A stretch of DNA of 64,000 bases from Bacteroidetes bacterium OLB9 (GCA_001567255.1 LNBW01000032.1:62001-126000), one strand, 5' to 3'. Numbered from the stretch's first letter, positions 1 through 9,353 are shown. Notes: generated by a model from the letters alone, not told the origin. Translations and numbers: made by a program.

Positions 1-811
1 GCCAAGGCACTTTACCCAAAATGATTTCTCTCATCATGACAAGGTCTAGATCTGTAACTCCACAAGGTTCATCACAAGTGGTTTCCACACAGATTTCATA
101 TGGACCTCCATCGCAAAGATAGCATCCATAAGAGCCATCGTTTCCCGAAGATGTAGAACAGTCTCCATTTGCACCCGTGATTGAGACTTCGGCCCCTTCA
201 ATACCAAGATTTTCTGTCTCAGGACAATCAGCTAGTTGAGCTGAGAAGGCAGTAATCAATCCAGAAACATATTCTCCATCCGTACATACTTCGATGGGGT
301 CGCAAGTGCCTGTTGCAGGACATGTGCCAACACCACCAAAATTCCATACCATATTGATTCCACTGCGAGCCATAGTAAAGCATGTTTGTGGCTCACCTTC
401 TACCGTTACAATTATTTGATCGCCAGTTAACTTATCAGCATCTAATAATTGATTTATGTTAGCATAAGAAATATTGAGACTGCTAGAGTTAACATTGAGA
501 GAGACTCCTTGCTGTGCCATATAACCATTTATGTCCAAGAATGATGCCGAGGTAATTGTGCCTATACCCGAAGTAATGGCAAAATTCCAATTGATAATGA
601 CATCAAAGTCAGGGTCATTTTCAAAAGCTCCTTCACCTTCGATACTAATCAAAAAAGTGTGTGTACAGCCATCGGAGTTTATCAAACTGATACAGTCATT
701 CCAGTCGGGGCATTGAGCCCTAATACTATTTCCTGCAAATAGGAAAAATGTAAGTAAAAGTAAATGCTTAGCAGCTAAGCGTGAATTTGGAAAAAATGAT
801 TTTGTTTTCAT
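1..811 (-). CDS. Secreted protein with dockerin-like tail, partial (3' end off the window)
   Basis: The reverse strand is open for 270 codons from an ATG at 811 to the left edge. The N-terminus has a basic start, a hydrophobic stretch (LLLLTFFLFA) and a likely cleavage after IRAQ, so the protein is exported. It is rich in cysteine. The first ~150 residues are not recognised. A region around residues 175-245 (GIEGAEVSITGANGDC, then DGSYGCYLC) resembles a carboxypeptidase-regulatory or SdrD B-like beta-sandwich. The last visible residues, CGVTDLDLVMMREIILGK, resemble the dockerin-like calcium-loop motif common in Saprospiraceae secreted proteins. A T9SS sorting domain may follow outside the window, but this cannot be seen. 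The frame has no internal disruption. Function is unknown; extracellular or cell-surface location is inferred. Confidence 0.75.
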   Translation of the reverse strand, partial: MKTKSFFPNSRLAAKHLLLLTFFLFAGNSIRAQCPDWNDCISLINSDGCTHTFLISIEGEGAFENDPDFDVIINWNFAITSGIGTITSASFLDINGYMAQQGVSLNVNSSSLNISYANINQLLDADKLTGDQIIVTVEGEPQTCFTMARSGINMVWNFGGVGTCPATGTCDPIEVCTDGEYVSGLITAFSAQLADCPETENLGIEGAEVSITGANGDCSTSSGNDGSYGCYLCDGGPYEICVETTCDEPCGVTDLDLVMMREIILGKVPW

Positions 812-878
812 CTTTTGTGTGCTTAGATTAAAAAAATTATTAATACATCATCACATTGAGATAAACAAAAGAATTCCT

Positions 879-960
879 TAACTTTGCAGCCTCTTTCAGC
901 GAGGAGATTGAGGGTCTGCTTCTCATTTCGATGAGTGATCGTAGGCTCTCTTTTCGTTTT
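879..960 (+). ncRNA. Candidate small structured RNA with its own promoter box
   Basis: A TAACTTTG box (879-886) fits the Bacteroidota -7 consensus TAnnTTTG. Directly after it comes a segment with strong folding potential. AGCCT (888-892) can pair with AGGCT (943-947) to close the element, CCTC (890-893) can alternatively pair with GAGG (901-904), and CTCAT-TTCG-ATGAG (922-935) forms a stem capped by a UUCG tetraloop. A pyrimidine-rich stretch (948-960) follows. No plus-strand gene begins before 2857, so this is not an obvious leader. No known RNA family was recognised. The call is inference from sequence only. Confidence 0.35.
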
Positions 961-1012
961 CATATATGTGATTTATCTTTATTTATTGGTCATTATTGCT
1001 ACTAACGGTCCA

Positions 1013-1055
1013 GTGTACACGATGTGCCGACGAATGGAGGCATGTACGTGTACAC
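1013..1055. repeat. Imperfect inverted repeat, possible recombination site
   Basis: Arms 1013-1028 and 1039-1055 pair over nine bases (GTGTACACG), then a small internal bulge, then TGCC with GGCA, around a 10-base loop. It lies about 380 bases from the remnant of a tyrosine recombinase on the other strand. Folded single-strand sites with bulges are used by integron integrases, and paired half-sites by other tyrosine recombinases, but no diagnostic core sequence could be confirmed. A transcription terminator is unlikely because no T run follows. Confidence 0.45.
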
Positions 1056-1226
1056 AGTGTTGTAAGATAGTTGTCATTCATTAATCACCTAATAAATCCC
1101 TTTTGAATTATTTACTAAAATCATTTGATTTTTGAAGTCATTCAAAAGGTTAGTTCCATTATTTTTACGTATTGGTAGCAAAGTTCAATAAAAAATTTGA
1201 CTTTTTCAATTTATTCTTGTACCTTG

Positions 1227-1309
1227 CCAAAGCTTTTAAGCGATTAGCTTTGAAAACAAGTTTTCAGCAAATCTTTTTTGCAAGCTTTGGACCAAAATTT
1301 TCTTTTGGT
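1227..1309. repeat. Nested inverted repeats (cruciform-like)
   Basis: CCAAAGCTT (1227-1235) is the exact inverse of AAGCTTTGG (1282-1290). Inside it, GATT (1242-1245) pairs with AATC (1270-1273) and GAAAAC (1252-1257) pairs with GTTTTC (1260-1265), so the whole segment 1227-1290 can fold as one long interrupted hairpin. A second perfect hairpin follows immediately: ACCAAAA (1291-1297) with TTTTGGT (1303-1309). No coding frame is supported here. The position beside a decayed recombinase suggests an element end, but that is inference. Confidence 0.5.
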
Positions 1310-1430
1310 TGCTAACAATACTCCAATCCTTTTTGGAACTATTTATTTGTGATTTGGATGCGCAATTTCTTACAACATTTGTATATACGACATATGGCGT
1401 ATATTTTCCGTGTAAATCTAATCTCTTTTT

Positions 1431-1610
1431 TCAAATATCCAAACTATCCAACGGGCTTTTTATACTTATTCTCCACTTATCTGTAATGTGCGTATATATT
1501 TCTCTTGCCTTTAGTGCGTTATGACCTAAAAGTTCTTGTACGATACGGATATCTGTCCCATCTAGTATTAGATGTTTCTTCTTTTATTTTCACAGAGTGT
1601 ACACCCGGCT
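1431..1610 (-). pseudogene. Tyrosine recombinase/integrase C-terminal remnant
   Basis: Read on the minus strand, 1574 down to the stop at 1431 encodes HLILDGTDIRIVQELLGHN followed by a REIYTHITDKW...IKSPLD ending. This matches the last part of the Bacteroidota tyrosine recombinase catalytic domain, including the H of LLGH and the final Tyr nucleophile in the EIYTH motif. Just upstream, in another frame, PGVHS (near 1594-1605) corresponds to the start of the GVHxLRHSxATHL motif. The RHS box between them is destroyed and contains stops and a frame change. Everything N-terminal to it is missing. It is a dead fragment of an integrase, marking a former mobile element or integron at this locus. Confidence 0.75.
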
Positions 1611-1699
1611 TACTCTTCAAAATTCATCCATTTTTAGGCTGTAACCGAATAGCTTAAAGACCACTTATTGACTCTTCTATTTTTACCGGGCAACAATAA

Positions 1700-2733
1700 T
1701 TAAAAATAAGACGGTGACTGAATAACCTTTGCGTGCCCATTTTCATCAGTGACAGCATAGCTAAATCCTGGTTGGACGGCATAAGCTCCATGTTCTCCGT
1801 ATTTATTGAGCGCAAGAAACCCTACTTGAAATTCGCGCGCTTTCTGAGGATTAATATTCACTAAACGGTCAATCGTTTTTCTACAAGCTTTTTGTGGGCT
1901 GAATCCCTGTCTCATGTATTCCACAACAAGATGTGAGCCTACAATACGGATAGTCTCTTCTCCTTGTCCTGAAGACGTAGCGCCACCAACTTCATTGTCA
2001 ATATACAAACCTGCTCCTATGATAGGCGAATCTCCAACTCTACCATGCATTTTAAATCCTTGGCTGCTTGTAGTGCAGGCACCGGATAAATTACCACTCA
2101 TGTCCAATGCTACTAAGCCCATCGTGTCGTGGTTAAATGAACCATCTTCAAGTTTTTTAGGTGGTAGTGGATGTGTATGTTTCTTAGATTGATTTTGTTC
2201 TATATTTATGATGGGTTTGTATTCTGATTTCTCAAGCCATTTTTTGTATTCCTCAGCAGCAGTAGGGGATAACGCTCCTGACTCCAATTTAAAACCATGC
2301 TCTAAAGCAAATTGCAACGCCCCATCTCCAACAAGCATAACATGTGGTGTCAGTTCCATCACTTTACGCGCCACAGAGATAGGGTTACGTATCTTTTGCA
2401 AGAAGGCCACACTGCCACAATTATAATTATCATCCATAATGCAGGCATCAAGGGTCACAAACCCATCACGGTCGGGATTGCCTCCGAGCCCTACACAACA
2501 ATTTATGGTATTCTCGATAGAATTAGCACCTTTTTCTACAGCATCAATGGCTTTACCACCGGATTCTAAAATTGCATAGGCTACTTTATTTACCTCCATA
2601 CCTGAATCCCAAGTAGAAACTACAATAGGTTTTTTAGTTTTTTTTGCTTCCTGTCCAACCATCTTTTAAAATCGAAATGCCCGGTAAAATTACTGATAGT
2701 TGCTTTAAAAAAGGTCCTTCTTTCAGACGCCAT
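1700..2733 (-). CDS. N4-(beta-N-acetylglucosaminyl)-L-asparaginase, Tat-exported; frame broken by two +1 homopolymer indels
   Basis: Glycosylasparaginase cleaves the GlcNAc-Asn bond of N-glycan remnants. It is an Ntn hydrolase that matures by self-cleavage. The uninterrupted part (ATG at 2662, 320 residues) shows the HDTMG cleavage box with the Thr nucleophile at about residue 180, CVGLGGNPD near residue 56, and GRVGDSPIIGAGLY and GATSSGQGE near residue 207 onward. Upstream, from an ATG at 2733, an interrupted frame encodes a Tat signal: ERRTFLK, then a hydrophobic LSVILPGISIL. Removing one base from the A6 at 2707-2712 and one from the T8 at 2638-2645 joins this signal to KKTKKPIVV with no stop, giving 343 residues. 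Family members in Bacteroidota are usually exported, which supports the longer gene. No obvious operon partner. Confidence 0.85.
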
Positions 2734-2826
2734 AATTATGCATTTTAAAAAATCATCTTGTAAAATTAAATAAAAAATTTTGCATCATGGAGACATTGGG
2801 TGTTTTAATTTCTAGTAAAACTAGGT

Positions 2827-2834
2827 TATATTTG
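2827..2834 (+). promoter_or_regulatory. Promoter -7 box for ffh
   Basis: TATATTTG matches the Bacteroidota TAnnTTTG consensus and lies 23 bases before the ffh ATG. A convincing -33 TTTG was not seen at the expected spacing. Confidence 0.45.
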
Positions 2835-2856
2835 CCTTTTAAAAATTTTACATACA

Positions 2857-4197
2857 ATGTTTGAAAATCTAAGTGATAAACTGGAAGGTGCGTTTAAAGT
2901 CCTCAAAGGAGATGCTAAATTAACCGAACTAAACGTAGCCAATTCCATAAAGGAAATAAGAAGAGCGCTGGTCGCAGCTGATGTAAACTATAAGATTGCC
3001 AAAGAATTTACTGACAAAATCAAGGATAAAGCGCTAGGAACAGAAAACATACTTTCCTCCGTAAAACCTGGAGAGTTAATGGTCAAAATCGTTCAAGATG
3101 AAATGACCGAACTCATGGGAGGCCAAGCTGCCGGTATCAATATAAAAGGTAATCCGGGTATAGTGCTGATTTCAGGACTTCAAGGCTCAGGTAAAACCAC
3201 ATTTTCAGGTAAACTTGCCAAATATCTCAAGGATAAAAAGTCAAAAAGGCCACTCTTAGTAGCTTGTGATGTTTATAGACCTGCGGCTATTGATCAGTTA
3301 ACAGTACTTGCTGAGCAAATTCAAGTTGGCATATACAAAGAGCCGGAAAGTAAAAATCCTGTAGAGATAGCAGAAAATGCAATCAAATTTGCTAAAGGCA
3401 ATAGTTATGATGTCGTTATCATTGATACAGCTGGACGTCTTTCTGTTGACGAGGAAATGATGGATGAAATAGAGCAAATTAAAAATGCAATCCAGCCTAC
3501 TGAGACCCTTTTTGTAGTCGATTCCATGACTGGTCAAGATGCTGTTAATACTGCAGTAGTATTCAATGAAAGGTTAAATTTTGATGGCGTTGTACTGACA
3601 AAACTCGATGGTGATACACGTGGTGGTGCTGCGCTTTCTATTAAGTATTCGGTAGGAAAGCCTATCAAATTTGTATCTTCAGGCGAAAAATTAGAAACAC
3701 TCGATGTATTCCACCCTGACAGAATGGCTCAACGTATATTGGGCATGGGTGACATTGTCTCCTTTGTGGAAAAGGCCCAAGAGCAGTTTGATGAGAAGGA
3801 AGCTATTCGGCTTGAGAAGAAAATCAAGAAAAATAAATTTGATTTTAATGATTTCATCGGACAATTAAATCAAATTAAAAAGATGGGTGATATGAAATCT
3901 CTAATGAACATGATACCCGGCATGTCTAAAATCACAAAAGACATCAATATAGATGACAATGCCTTTAAAAAAGTAGAGGCTATTATTCAATCCATGACAC
4001 CAAAAGAGAGGGCCAATCCTGAATTGCTCAACATGTCACGTAAAAAGAGAATTGCAGCCGGAAGTGGTAAGAATATCCACGAAGTCAATATGTTTATTAA
4101 GCAATTTGACCAAATGCGAAAAATGATGCAAATGATGAGTAAAGGCAAAGGAATGGAACGCTTTTTGCAAGGTGCTCCAAATATGCCTCGAAGGTAA
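2857..4197 (+). CDS. ffh: Signal recognition particle protein (SRP54/Ffh GTPase)
   Basis: Ffh binds 4.5S RNA and signal sequences of nascent inner-membrane proteins and docks with FtsY, with paired GTP hydrolysis. At 446 residues it has the normal family length. The N domain is at residues 1-95. The G domain has the P-loop GLQGSGKTT (107-115), RPAAIDQL (141-148), DTAGR (190-194) and TKLDGDTRGG (from 248). The methionine-rich M domain follows from about 325, ending in a run of MMQMMSKGKGM. The start ATG sits behind a TAnnTTTG box. It stands alone, with a divergent gene upstream and a secreted protein downstream. High certainty. Confidence 0.97.
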   Translation: MFENLSDKLEGAFKVLKGDAKLTELNVANSIKEIRRALVAADVNYKIAKEFTDKIKDKALGTENILSSVKPGELMVKIVQDEMTELMGGQAAGINIKGNPGIVLISGLQGSGKTTFSGKLAKYLKDKKSKRPLLVACDVYRPAAIDQLTVLAEQIQVGIYKEPESKNPVEIAENAIKFAKGNSYDVVIIDTAGRLSVDEEMMDEIEQIKNAIQPTETLFVVDSMTGQDAVNTAVVFNERLNFDGVVLTKLDGDTRGGAALSIKYSVGKPIKFVSSGEKLETLDVFHPDRMAQRILGMGDIVSFVEKAQEQFDEKEAIRLEKKIKKNKFDFNDFIGQLNQIKKMGDMKSLMNMIPGMSKITKDINIDDNAFKKVEAIIQSMTPKERANPELLNMSRKKRIAAGSGKNIHEVNMFIKQFDQMRKMMQMMSKGKGMERFLQGAPNMPRR

Positions 4198-4348
4198 AGA
4201 TGTTCACGGTATAAAATATGTTATTTTCTGTAGATCGCAAAAATAATTAAAGGATAGTGTAGAGATTTTATTTTTTTATTTATAACTTTACATAATAAAT
4301 TAACACACAATTATCATCATTCTTTTTATCAACCTAAATCTTTATACA

Positions 4349-7025
4349 ATGAGAAGATTTTTATTTTTGTTTTTTTTACTCTTTGCTACTTTGTCTTCCC
4401 TAAGGAGTCAATTGCCTAGTGGCACGCTCGCACCTGATTTTACAGCTACTGATTTAGACGGGAATGTTCATGTTTTATCAGACTATTTAAATAATGGAGT
4501 AAGTGTGGTACTTGACGTTTCAGCAACTTGGTGCGGTCCTTGTTGGAGTTATCACCATTCAGGTACACTTTCAAACATTTATAATAATTATGGACCGAGT
4601 GGAACCGGTGAAGCTATGGTTTTTATGGCTGAAGGTGATCCAGTTACTAATTTAGCATGTTTGTATGGACCTTCAGGATGCGTAGGAGGTACACAGGGTG
4701 ATTGGGTTTCTGGCACTCCATATCCGATCATCCATAACGAAGGCCCTTCCATCGCAAATTCCTATCAGATTTCAGCTTATCCAACTATTTTTTTAATATC
4801 TGCCGCTAATAAAAAACTCTATACTAACGGAGGAGGAGGTATCCCATATAATACAATTGTCAACTATCTAGAGTATTCATTTAAAATGGCTGTCTCTTCT
4901 GTGAATGTAACTGATGCTGTTTGTGGTGGAGACGGAGTGATAGAACTAACTGTTGATAATGGATATGGTAGCTTGAGTTATGAATGGAGCAATGGTGCTA
5001 CTACTAAGGATGTAAGTAATCTTGACCCTGGAGTTTATACTTGCACAATCACAGATTCAAATGGTCATGACATAGAAACAGGTCCTATTACTGTAGGTGG
5101 TGTATTTCAGCCACTTTCATTAGATCCTGGCATTTATTCTCCACTCAAGTGTAACGGAGATAATGATGGATCTGTTGCAGTCTGGGCTTATTATGGTAAT
5201 GGAGGTTACACATACCAATGGGACGATGGTCAGACAGATTTTGTAAAATTAAATTGTGCTGCTGGCGACCACTACGTTACAGTAACAGATGCAGCAGGAT
5301 GTCAAGTCGAAGAAGTTATATATCTACCTGAACCTGAATTACTACAGGCTAGCGTAGAACATGACATTATACCATGTGGGCAGAGTCAAGGATCTGCAAC
5401 TATTACTGCTTTAGGTGGTACGTTACCTTATACTTATGATATTGGAAATGGTCCACAGCAATCCGGAGTATTTAACAATTTAAACCCAGGAGTATATCAA
5501 TATACTGTACTTGATAATAATAGTTGTAGTTATGCTAATACATTTGAAATTCAAGCTATTGTAGGGCCACAGGCTGAAGCTACTGCGCAAGATAGTCTTT
5601 CATGTGTTATAAGTCAAACCACAGTTTCAGGAGAAGGATCCTCTACCGGTGATAACATCACCTATCACTGGACGACTACTGATGGACATATAGTTTCAGG
5701 GGCTGATGATATAAATGCTGTCGTAAATGCTGCCGGCACTTATGTACTAACCGTTGCAGACACACTGAATGATTGTGAATCTGTGGCACAGGTTACAGTC
5801 TTATCCTTTACTAATGCGCCTAATATTGCTGTTGCTCCTGCAAATCAAATAACTTGCAATGATTCAACTTCAACGGTTTCAGCAACCCTTGATGGTGATC
5901 CTGCTGATTTTAATATTCAATGGACTACTAATGATGGACATATTGTTTCAGGAGCAACTTCTTTAAATGCCGTAGTAGATACAGCTGGAAGCTACTTCAT
6001 TGCTGTTACTTCAAATATCAATGGTTGTAGTAGTTATGACACTGTTGCGGTTACTGAATATTTCAATATACCTTCCGGAAATTTCCAATATACCTTAGTT
6101 GATGATGTATTTAGTGGCACAGCTTCTTCATCAAGCCCAACGCATACCTACTTGTGGGATTTTGGAAATGGTCAAACAAGTACTGAAAAGGATCCCGTAG
6201 TAACTCTTGGAGAAGGTTTATTTAATGTCTGCTTAACTGTAACTAATGAATGTGGTTCAGATCAGAAATGTCAGACAATCAATAATTCAAGTGTGCTAAC
6301 TGCGTCTATCACTTCTAATAATATCAGTTGTTTCGGGTTAAATAATGGAACGGCTTCTGTTTCAGTATCCGGAGGTATTGCTCCTTACACATATCTGTGG
6401 ACTGGTCCAGATGGATATACTTCCACAGAGTCCACCATAAGTAATCTGGCTTCCGGAACATATACAGTTACAATCACTGATAGTCAAAAATGAAACTGTC
6501 GTTCAATCAGTAACTATTTCTGAACCTACACAAATAGTATTATCGAGTGTAAATATTATAAATGATTCAGAAAATTCAGGGGTAGGGGCTATATCTTTAG
6601 ATGTATCAGGAGGAACAGGAGCATTGCAATATTTATGGTCGAATGGTGAAAAGACGCAAAATATTAAAGATTTAGTAGCAGGAACATATAATTGTACAGT
6701 AACTGACGAAAATGGATGTCAGAAACAGTTTGGACCTTTCATTGTCGAAAACACAACCAGTGTAAATGAAGCAGCCTATATTGATCATCTGAATATATAC
6801 CCAAATCCAGTTTCTACAGATGTATTTATAGATGCTAAATTGGTTAATAAAGGTAATGTTTCAATAGAACTGACCAATAGTATAGGCGAAATTCTAATGA
6901 CTCAACATTTTACTGATAAGGTACATACGAGCTGGGATGTTTCTAGCTTATCCGGTGGTGTTTATTTAATTTCTATAAAAGGAAAGGATTTCACCGTAAG
7001 CCGAAGACTTATGGTCATCAGATAA
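4349..7025 (+). CDS. T9SS-secreted thioredoxin-fold protein with SprB/PKD repeats; one +1 indel in an A run
   Basis: A signal peptide (RRFLFLFFLLFATLSSLRSQ) is followed by a thioredoxin-like domain with a WCGPC active site (Cys62, Cys65) and a cis-Pro segment (AYPTIFLIS). Next come repeated extracellular beta-domains: SprB-type units (pattern C.G...G.....GG..PY.Y.W..G, then L..G.Y..TVTD..GC) and one PKD domain (YLWDFGNGQTS). The frame stops at 6493. Removing one A from the A5 at 6486-6490 continues it as SQNETVVQSVTISEP through another SprB unit to the stop at 7025, where NIYPNPVSTDVFI...GVYLISIKG...RRLMVIR is a type A T9SS sorting domain. The corrected length is 891 residues. A surface or secreted redox-linked protein; substrate unknown. 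Confidence 0.85.
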
Positions 7026-7053
7026 GTAAAAGATTTTGATAAATATATTTGAT

Positions 7054-7089
7054 AACAGGAATTCCGGTAAATCGGAGTTCCTGTTTTAT
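7054..7089 (+). terminator. Rho-independent terminator
   Basis: AACAGGAATTCCG (7054-7066) pairs with CGGAGTTCCTGTT (7073-7085) with one mismatch, followed by TTATT. It ends transcription of the T9SS thioredoxin-fold gene, before shikimate kinase. Confidence 0.7.
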
Positions 7090-7115
7090 TATTAGCGAAC
7101 CAATAAAAGAGCCAT

Positions 7116-7628
7116 TTGATGACCATCTTTTTAATAGGAATGCCTGCATCCGGTAAAACGACAATAGGCAGATTACTTGCTGAACATCTGCAATATGCTT
7201 ATTTCGATACAGATGAAATCATAGCATCACTTGAAGGTCTTTCTGTACCGGAAATATTTGCTACCAAAGGAGAAACCTACTTCAGGCAACTAGAAAGTGA
7301 TCTCGTATCAAACTGGAAAATGACTCATACGGTCATTGCTACAGGTGGTGGGCTTCCTTGTTATATGGATAATATGGACAGAATCAATCAAATAGGTACA
7401 ACCGTATGGCTTAAAGTGTCACAACCCGAATTAGTAAGAAGATTACTCACTGAGCCAAATTCAAGACCTCTTTACGCATTAAAGAATGAAAAAGAACTGA
7501 TCAGCTTAGTGCAGGAGATGTATAAACACCGAAAGAATAGCTATCAAAAAGCACAAATCAGAATCCTTTGTCAACATCATTCTCCTGAAGTAATAGTAAA
7601 AAAAATAGTACGAAAATTATATCAATAA
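7116..7628 (+). CDS. aroK: Shikimate kinase
   Basis: Phosphorylates shikimate to shikimate-3-phosphate with ATP in the chorismate pathway (cytoplasm). The 170 residues are normal for the family. The Walker A is GMPASGKTT (8-16), the Mg/shikimate-binding DTD is at 31-33, the shikimate-binding Arg lies in KGETYFRQLE (Arg57), GGG is at 77-79, and the lid-region Arg is in SRPL (116-119). Translation may begin at the second Met (7119) because MTIFLIG is the usual family start. It follows a terminator, so it likely has its own promoter. Confidence 0.95.
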   Translation: MMTIFLIGMPASGKTTIGRLLAEHLQYAYFDTDEIIASLEGLSVPEIFATKGETYFRQLESDLVSNWKMTHTVIATGGGLPCYMDNMDRINQIGTTVWLKVSQPELVRRLLTEPNSRPLYALKNEKELISLVQEMYKHRKNSYQKAQIRILCQHHSPEVIVKKIVRKLYQ

Positions 7629-7644
7629 ACTTAGGCTAACCAGA

Positions 7645-8152
7645 TTATTTTCTATTGACTCTGTCCAGATGTTCAGCGCCGCTAAAGTTTAACTTTTTAG
7701 ATAGCTTTGAAATTTTACTCAAGTCAATATTACCTACAAAACTCATAAATACAAAATCAGTCTTACTGCCCGCTATAAGCAATAACTCCGAAATCGCATG
7801 ATTAGATTCTTTTGTCAAAAACCGTACGTTAGATCCTTTATCTCTGAATGAAACCAGCTCTTCAAAGCCCTTATTACTTAGCCTGCTATTGACTTCATTA
7901 TATACATTCATTGCGTTTTGCGTGGTAGAGAGAATACGCAATCCTTTCAGATCTTTTACTACTGAAATAAACTCCTTATCTTCAGTGCCATCGTCGTTTT
8001 TTTGCCATCATCTGAAACATTTTAGGACTAACATAGACACTTGTAAATCCCTGATTTTGTTGATAATCTTTAAAATATCGTTCAATAGCATCTGATTGAC
8101 TATATGTGAGCGTTGTGAATAAAAGTATAATAAATGAAAAAATGTGTCTCAT
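7645..8152 (-). CDS. DUF4252 lipoprotein-like/exported protein; one +1 indel in a T7 run
   Basis: The ATG at 8152 opens a signal peptide (MRHIFSFIILLFTTLTYSQ) and then AIERYFKDYQQNQGFTSVYVS and KMFQMMAK, which is typical of DUF4252. The frame then stops. Removing one base from the T7 at 7997-8003 gives AKKNDDGTEDKEF...VVKDLKGLRILSTT and continues to the stop at 7645 (168 residues), with the family ending DFVFMSFVGNIDLSKISKLS. It sits 27 bases after the anti-sigma gene and is surely co-transcribed with it and the ECF sigma factor. DUF4252 proteins commonly follow ECF pairs in Bacteroidota. Their biochemical role is unknown. Confidence 0.8.
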
Positions 8153-8179
8153 AATTGAATGAAAAATTAAATTTTAAAA

Positions 8180-8848
8180 TTATTTAAAAATAACAGCTTT
8201 ATCAAGGCATGCCATATTTTGACTTACGAGCATCTCACTTTTAGATAGTTTAGTTGCCAGCATAGCCAATGCTTCTTTTGTAATTCGTAATGCTTCTTCC
8301 GGATCTTCAATTTCTTGTACCGCAGCAAACTGAACAGGCTTCAATTCTACTTGATTGCTTTTTTCATTATTTAACAACATCACTATGGCAAAACCTAAAA
8401 CGGCCACACTTGCAGCTGCTCCTAGCCATCTACGTAAGGAAATCACTTTTGAACCATTTGTATCAGTACGCTGATTTTTATCAGGATGCATTTGAACGAC
8501 CTTTCCGGGATAAGTGATTTGCGACTGATCTTCATAATAGGCAAACAAATCTATATACGGCAAATGATGGTCTGCAACCTGTCCACTATTAAAATAGGCT
8601 CTTAATACTTTCTCCTCTTTGACGGATGTTGTAGCCTCCCAGTATTTTTCTAAAAGAAGATCAATATCTGTATCAATAGGAGCAACAAGTACCGAAGCGT
8701 CCTTTGTCCAATCAAACCATTCCTTGAATGGCTCGTGCTCAGAAGCAACATCCGCGCTATCAAAGTAAGTTTTGAGGATTTGTTCTTCTTCTATCGAAGA
8801 CTTGCCATCCCAATATTTATCTAAAACCTCATCAATTTTATTCTTCAT
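8180..8848 (-). CDS. Probable anti-sigma factor (single TM protein)
   Basis: This 222-residue protein starts inside the end of the ECF sigma gene (11-base overlap, 8838-8848), which indicates translational coupling. The cytoplasmic N-terminus holds two related ~65-residue units with the pattern DKYWDG.SS..EE..L..YF.S..VA..H.P (near residues 9-50 and 67-105). One transmembrane helix (WLGAAASVAVLGFAIVMLL, about 140-158) is followed by a short periplasmic tail with a helix rich in KEALAMLATKLS. It lacks a clear zinc-binding HxxxCxxC motif. The anti-sigma role is inferred from topology and operon position. Confidence 0.75.
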   Translation of the reverse strand: MKNKIDEVLDKYWDGKSSIEEEQILKTYFDSADVASEHEPFKEWFDWTKDASVLVAPIDTDIDLLLEKYWEATTSVKEEKVLRAYFNSGQVADHHLPYIDLFAYYEDQSQITYPGKVVQMHPDKNQRTDTNGSKVISLRRWLGAAASVAVLGFAIVMLLNNEKSNQVELKPVQFAAVQEIEDPEEALRITKEALAMLATKLSKSEMLVSQNMACLDKAVIFK

Positions 8849-9353
8849 ATCTTTTGAAATTCCTTTTTAACAAGGCCTCTTTTAATGCTTTTCTTGCCCT
8901 ATGCAGACTTACTTTAACAAAATCAAGTGTATTATCAGTCATATCTGCAATCTCTTGATAACTATAGCCTTCGACATCTCGAAGATGTACAATCATGCGT
9001 TGTTTTTCAGGCAATTCATTAACAATATTCATGATTCTATCAAAACGTTCATTCCGCTCAAGTTCTCTGTCAGGTGTTATTTCCTTATCTTTCAAATGAT
9101 GAAATTCAGTGATGTCCTGAGTTTGCACTTTTCTGCTTCTGGTTTTGTCGATGGCCAGGTTTCGTGTGACGGTCATACACCAGGCTTCCTTATTTTGAAT
9201 TTCATTGAACTGATCGATTCTGGTCCATATCTTGATTAACAACTCCTGCATAACATCCTCAGCATCGAACGTATTGCCCACGATATTCAAAGCAAATCGG
9301 TACAACTTATCCTTGAAAGGCAAATCTAATGCCGTCAGTTTGTCAGTACTCAT
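8838..9353 (-). CDS. ECF RNA polymerase sigma factor (RpoE-like)
   Basis: The 171 residues have the usual ECF length. Region 2 (about 10-75) includes FRFALNIVGN-like KLYRFALNIVGNTFDAEDVMQ and KEAWCMTVTRNLAID. Region 4 (about 115-162) includes LPEKQRMIVHLRDVEGYSYQEIA and the helix-turn-helix ending VKVSLHRARKALKE. It is the first gene of a three-gene operon with its anti-sigma and a DUF4252 protein. An upstream motif pair at 9366-9391 could be its own autoregulated promoter. The signal is unknown. Confidence 0.93.
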   Translation of the reverse strand: MSTDKLTALDLPFKDKLYRFALNIVGNTFDAEDVMQELLIKIWTRIDQFNEIQNKEAWCMTVTRNLAIDKTRSRKVQTQDITEFHHLKDKEITPDRELERNERFDRIMNIVNELPEKQRMIVHLRDVEGYSYQEIADMTDNTLDFVKVSLHRARKALKEALLKRNFKRYEE

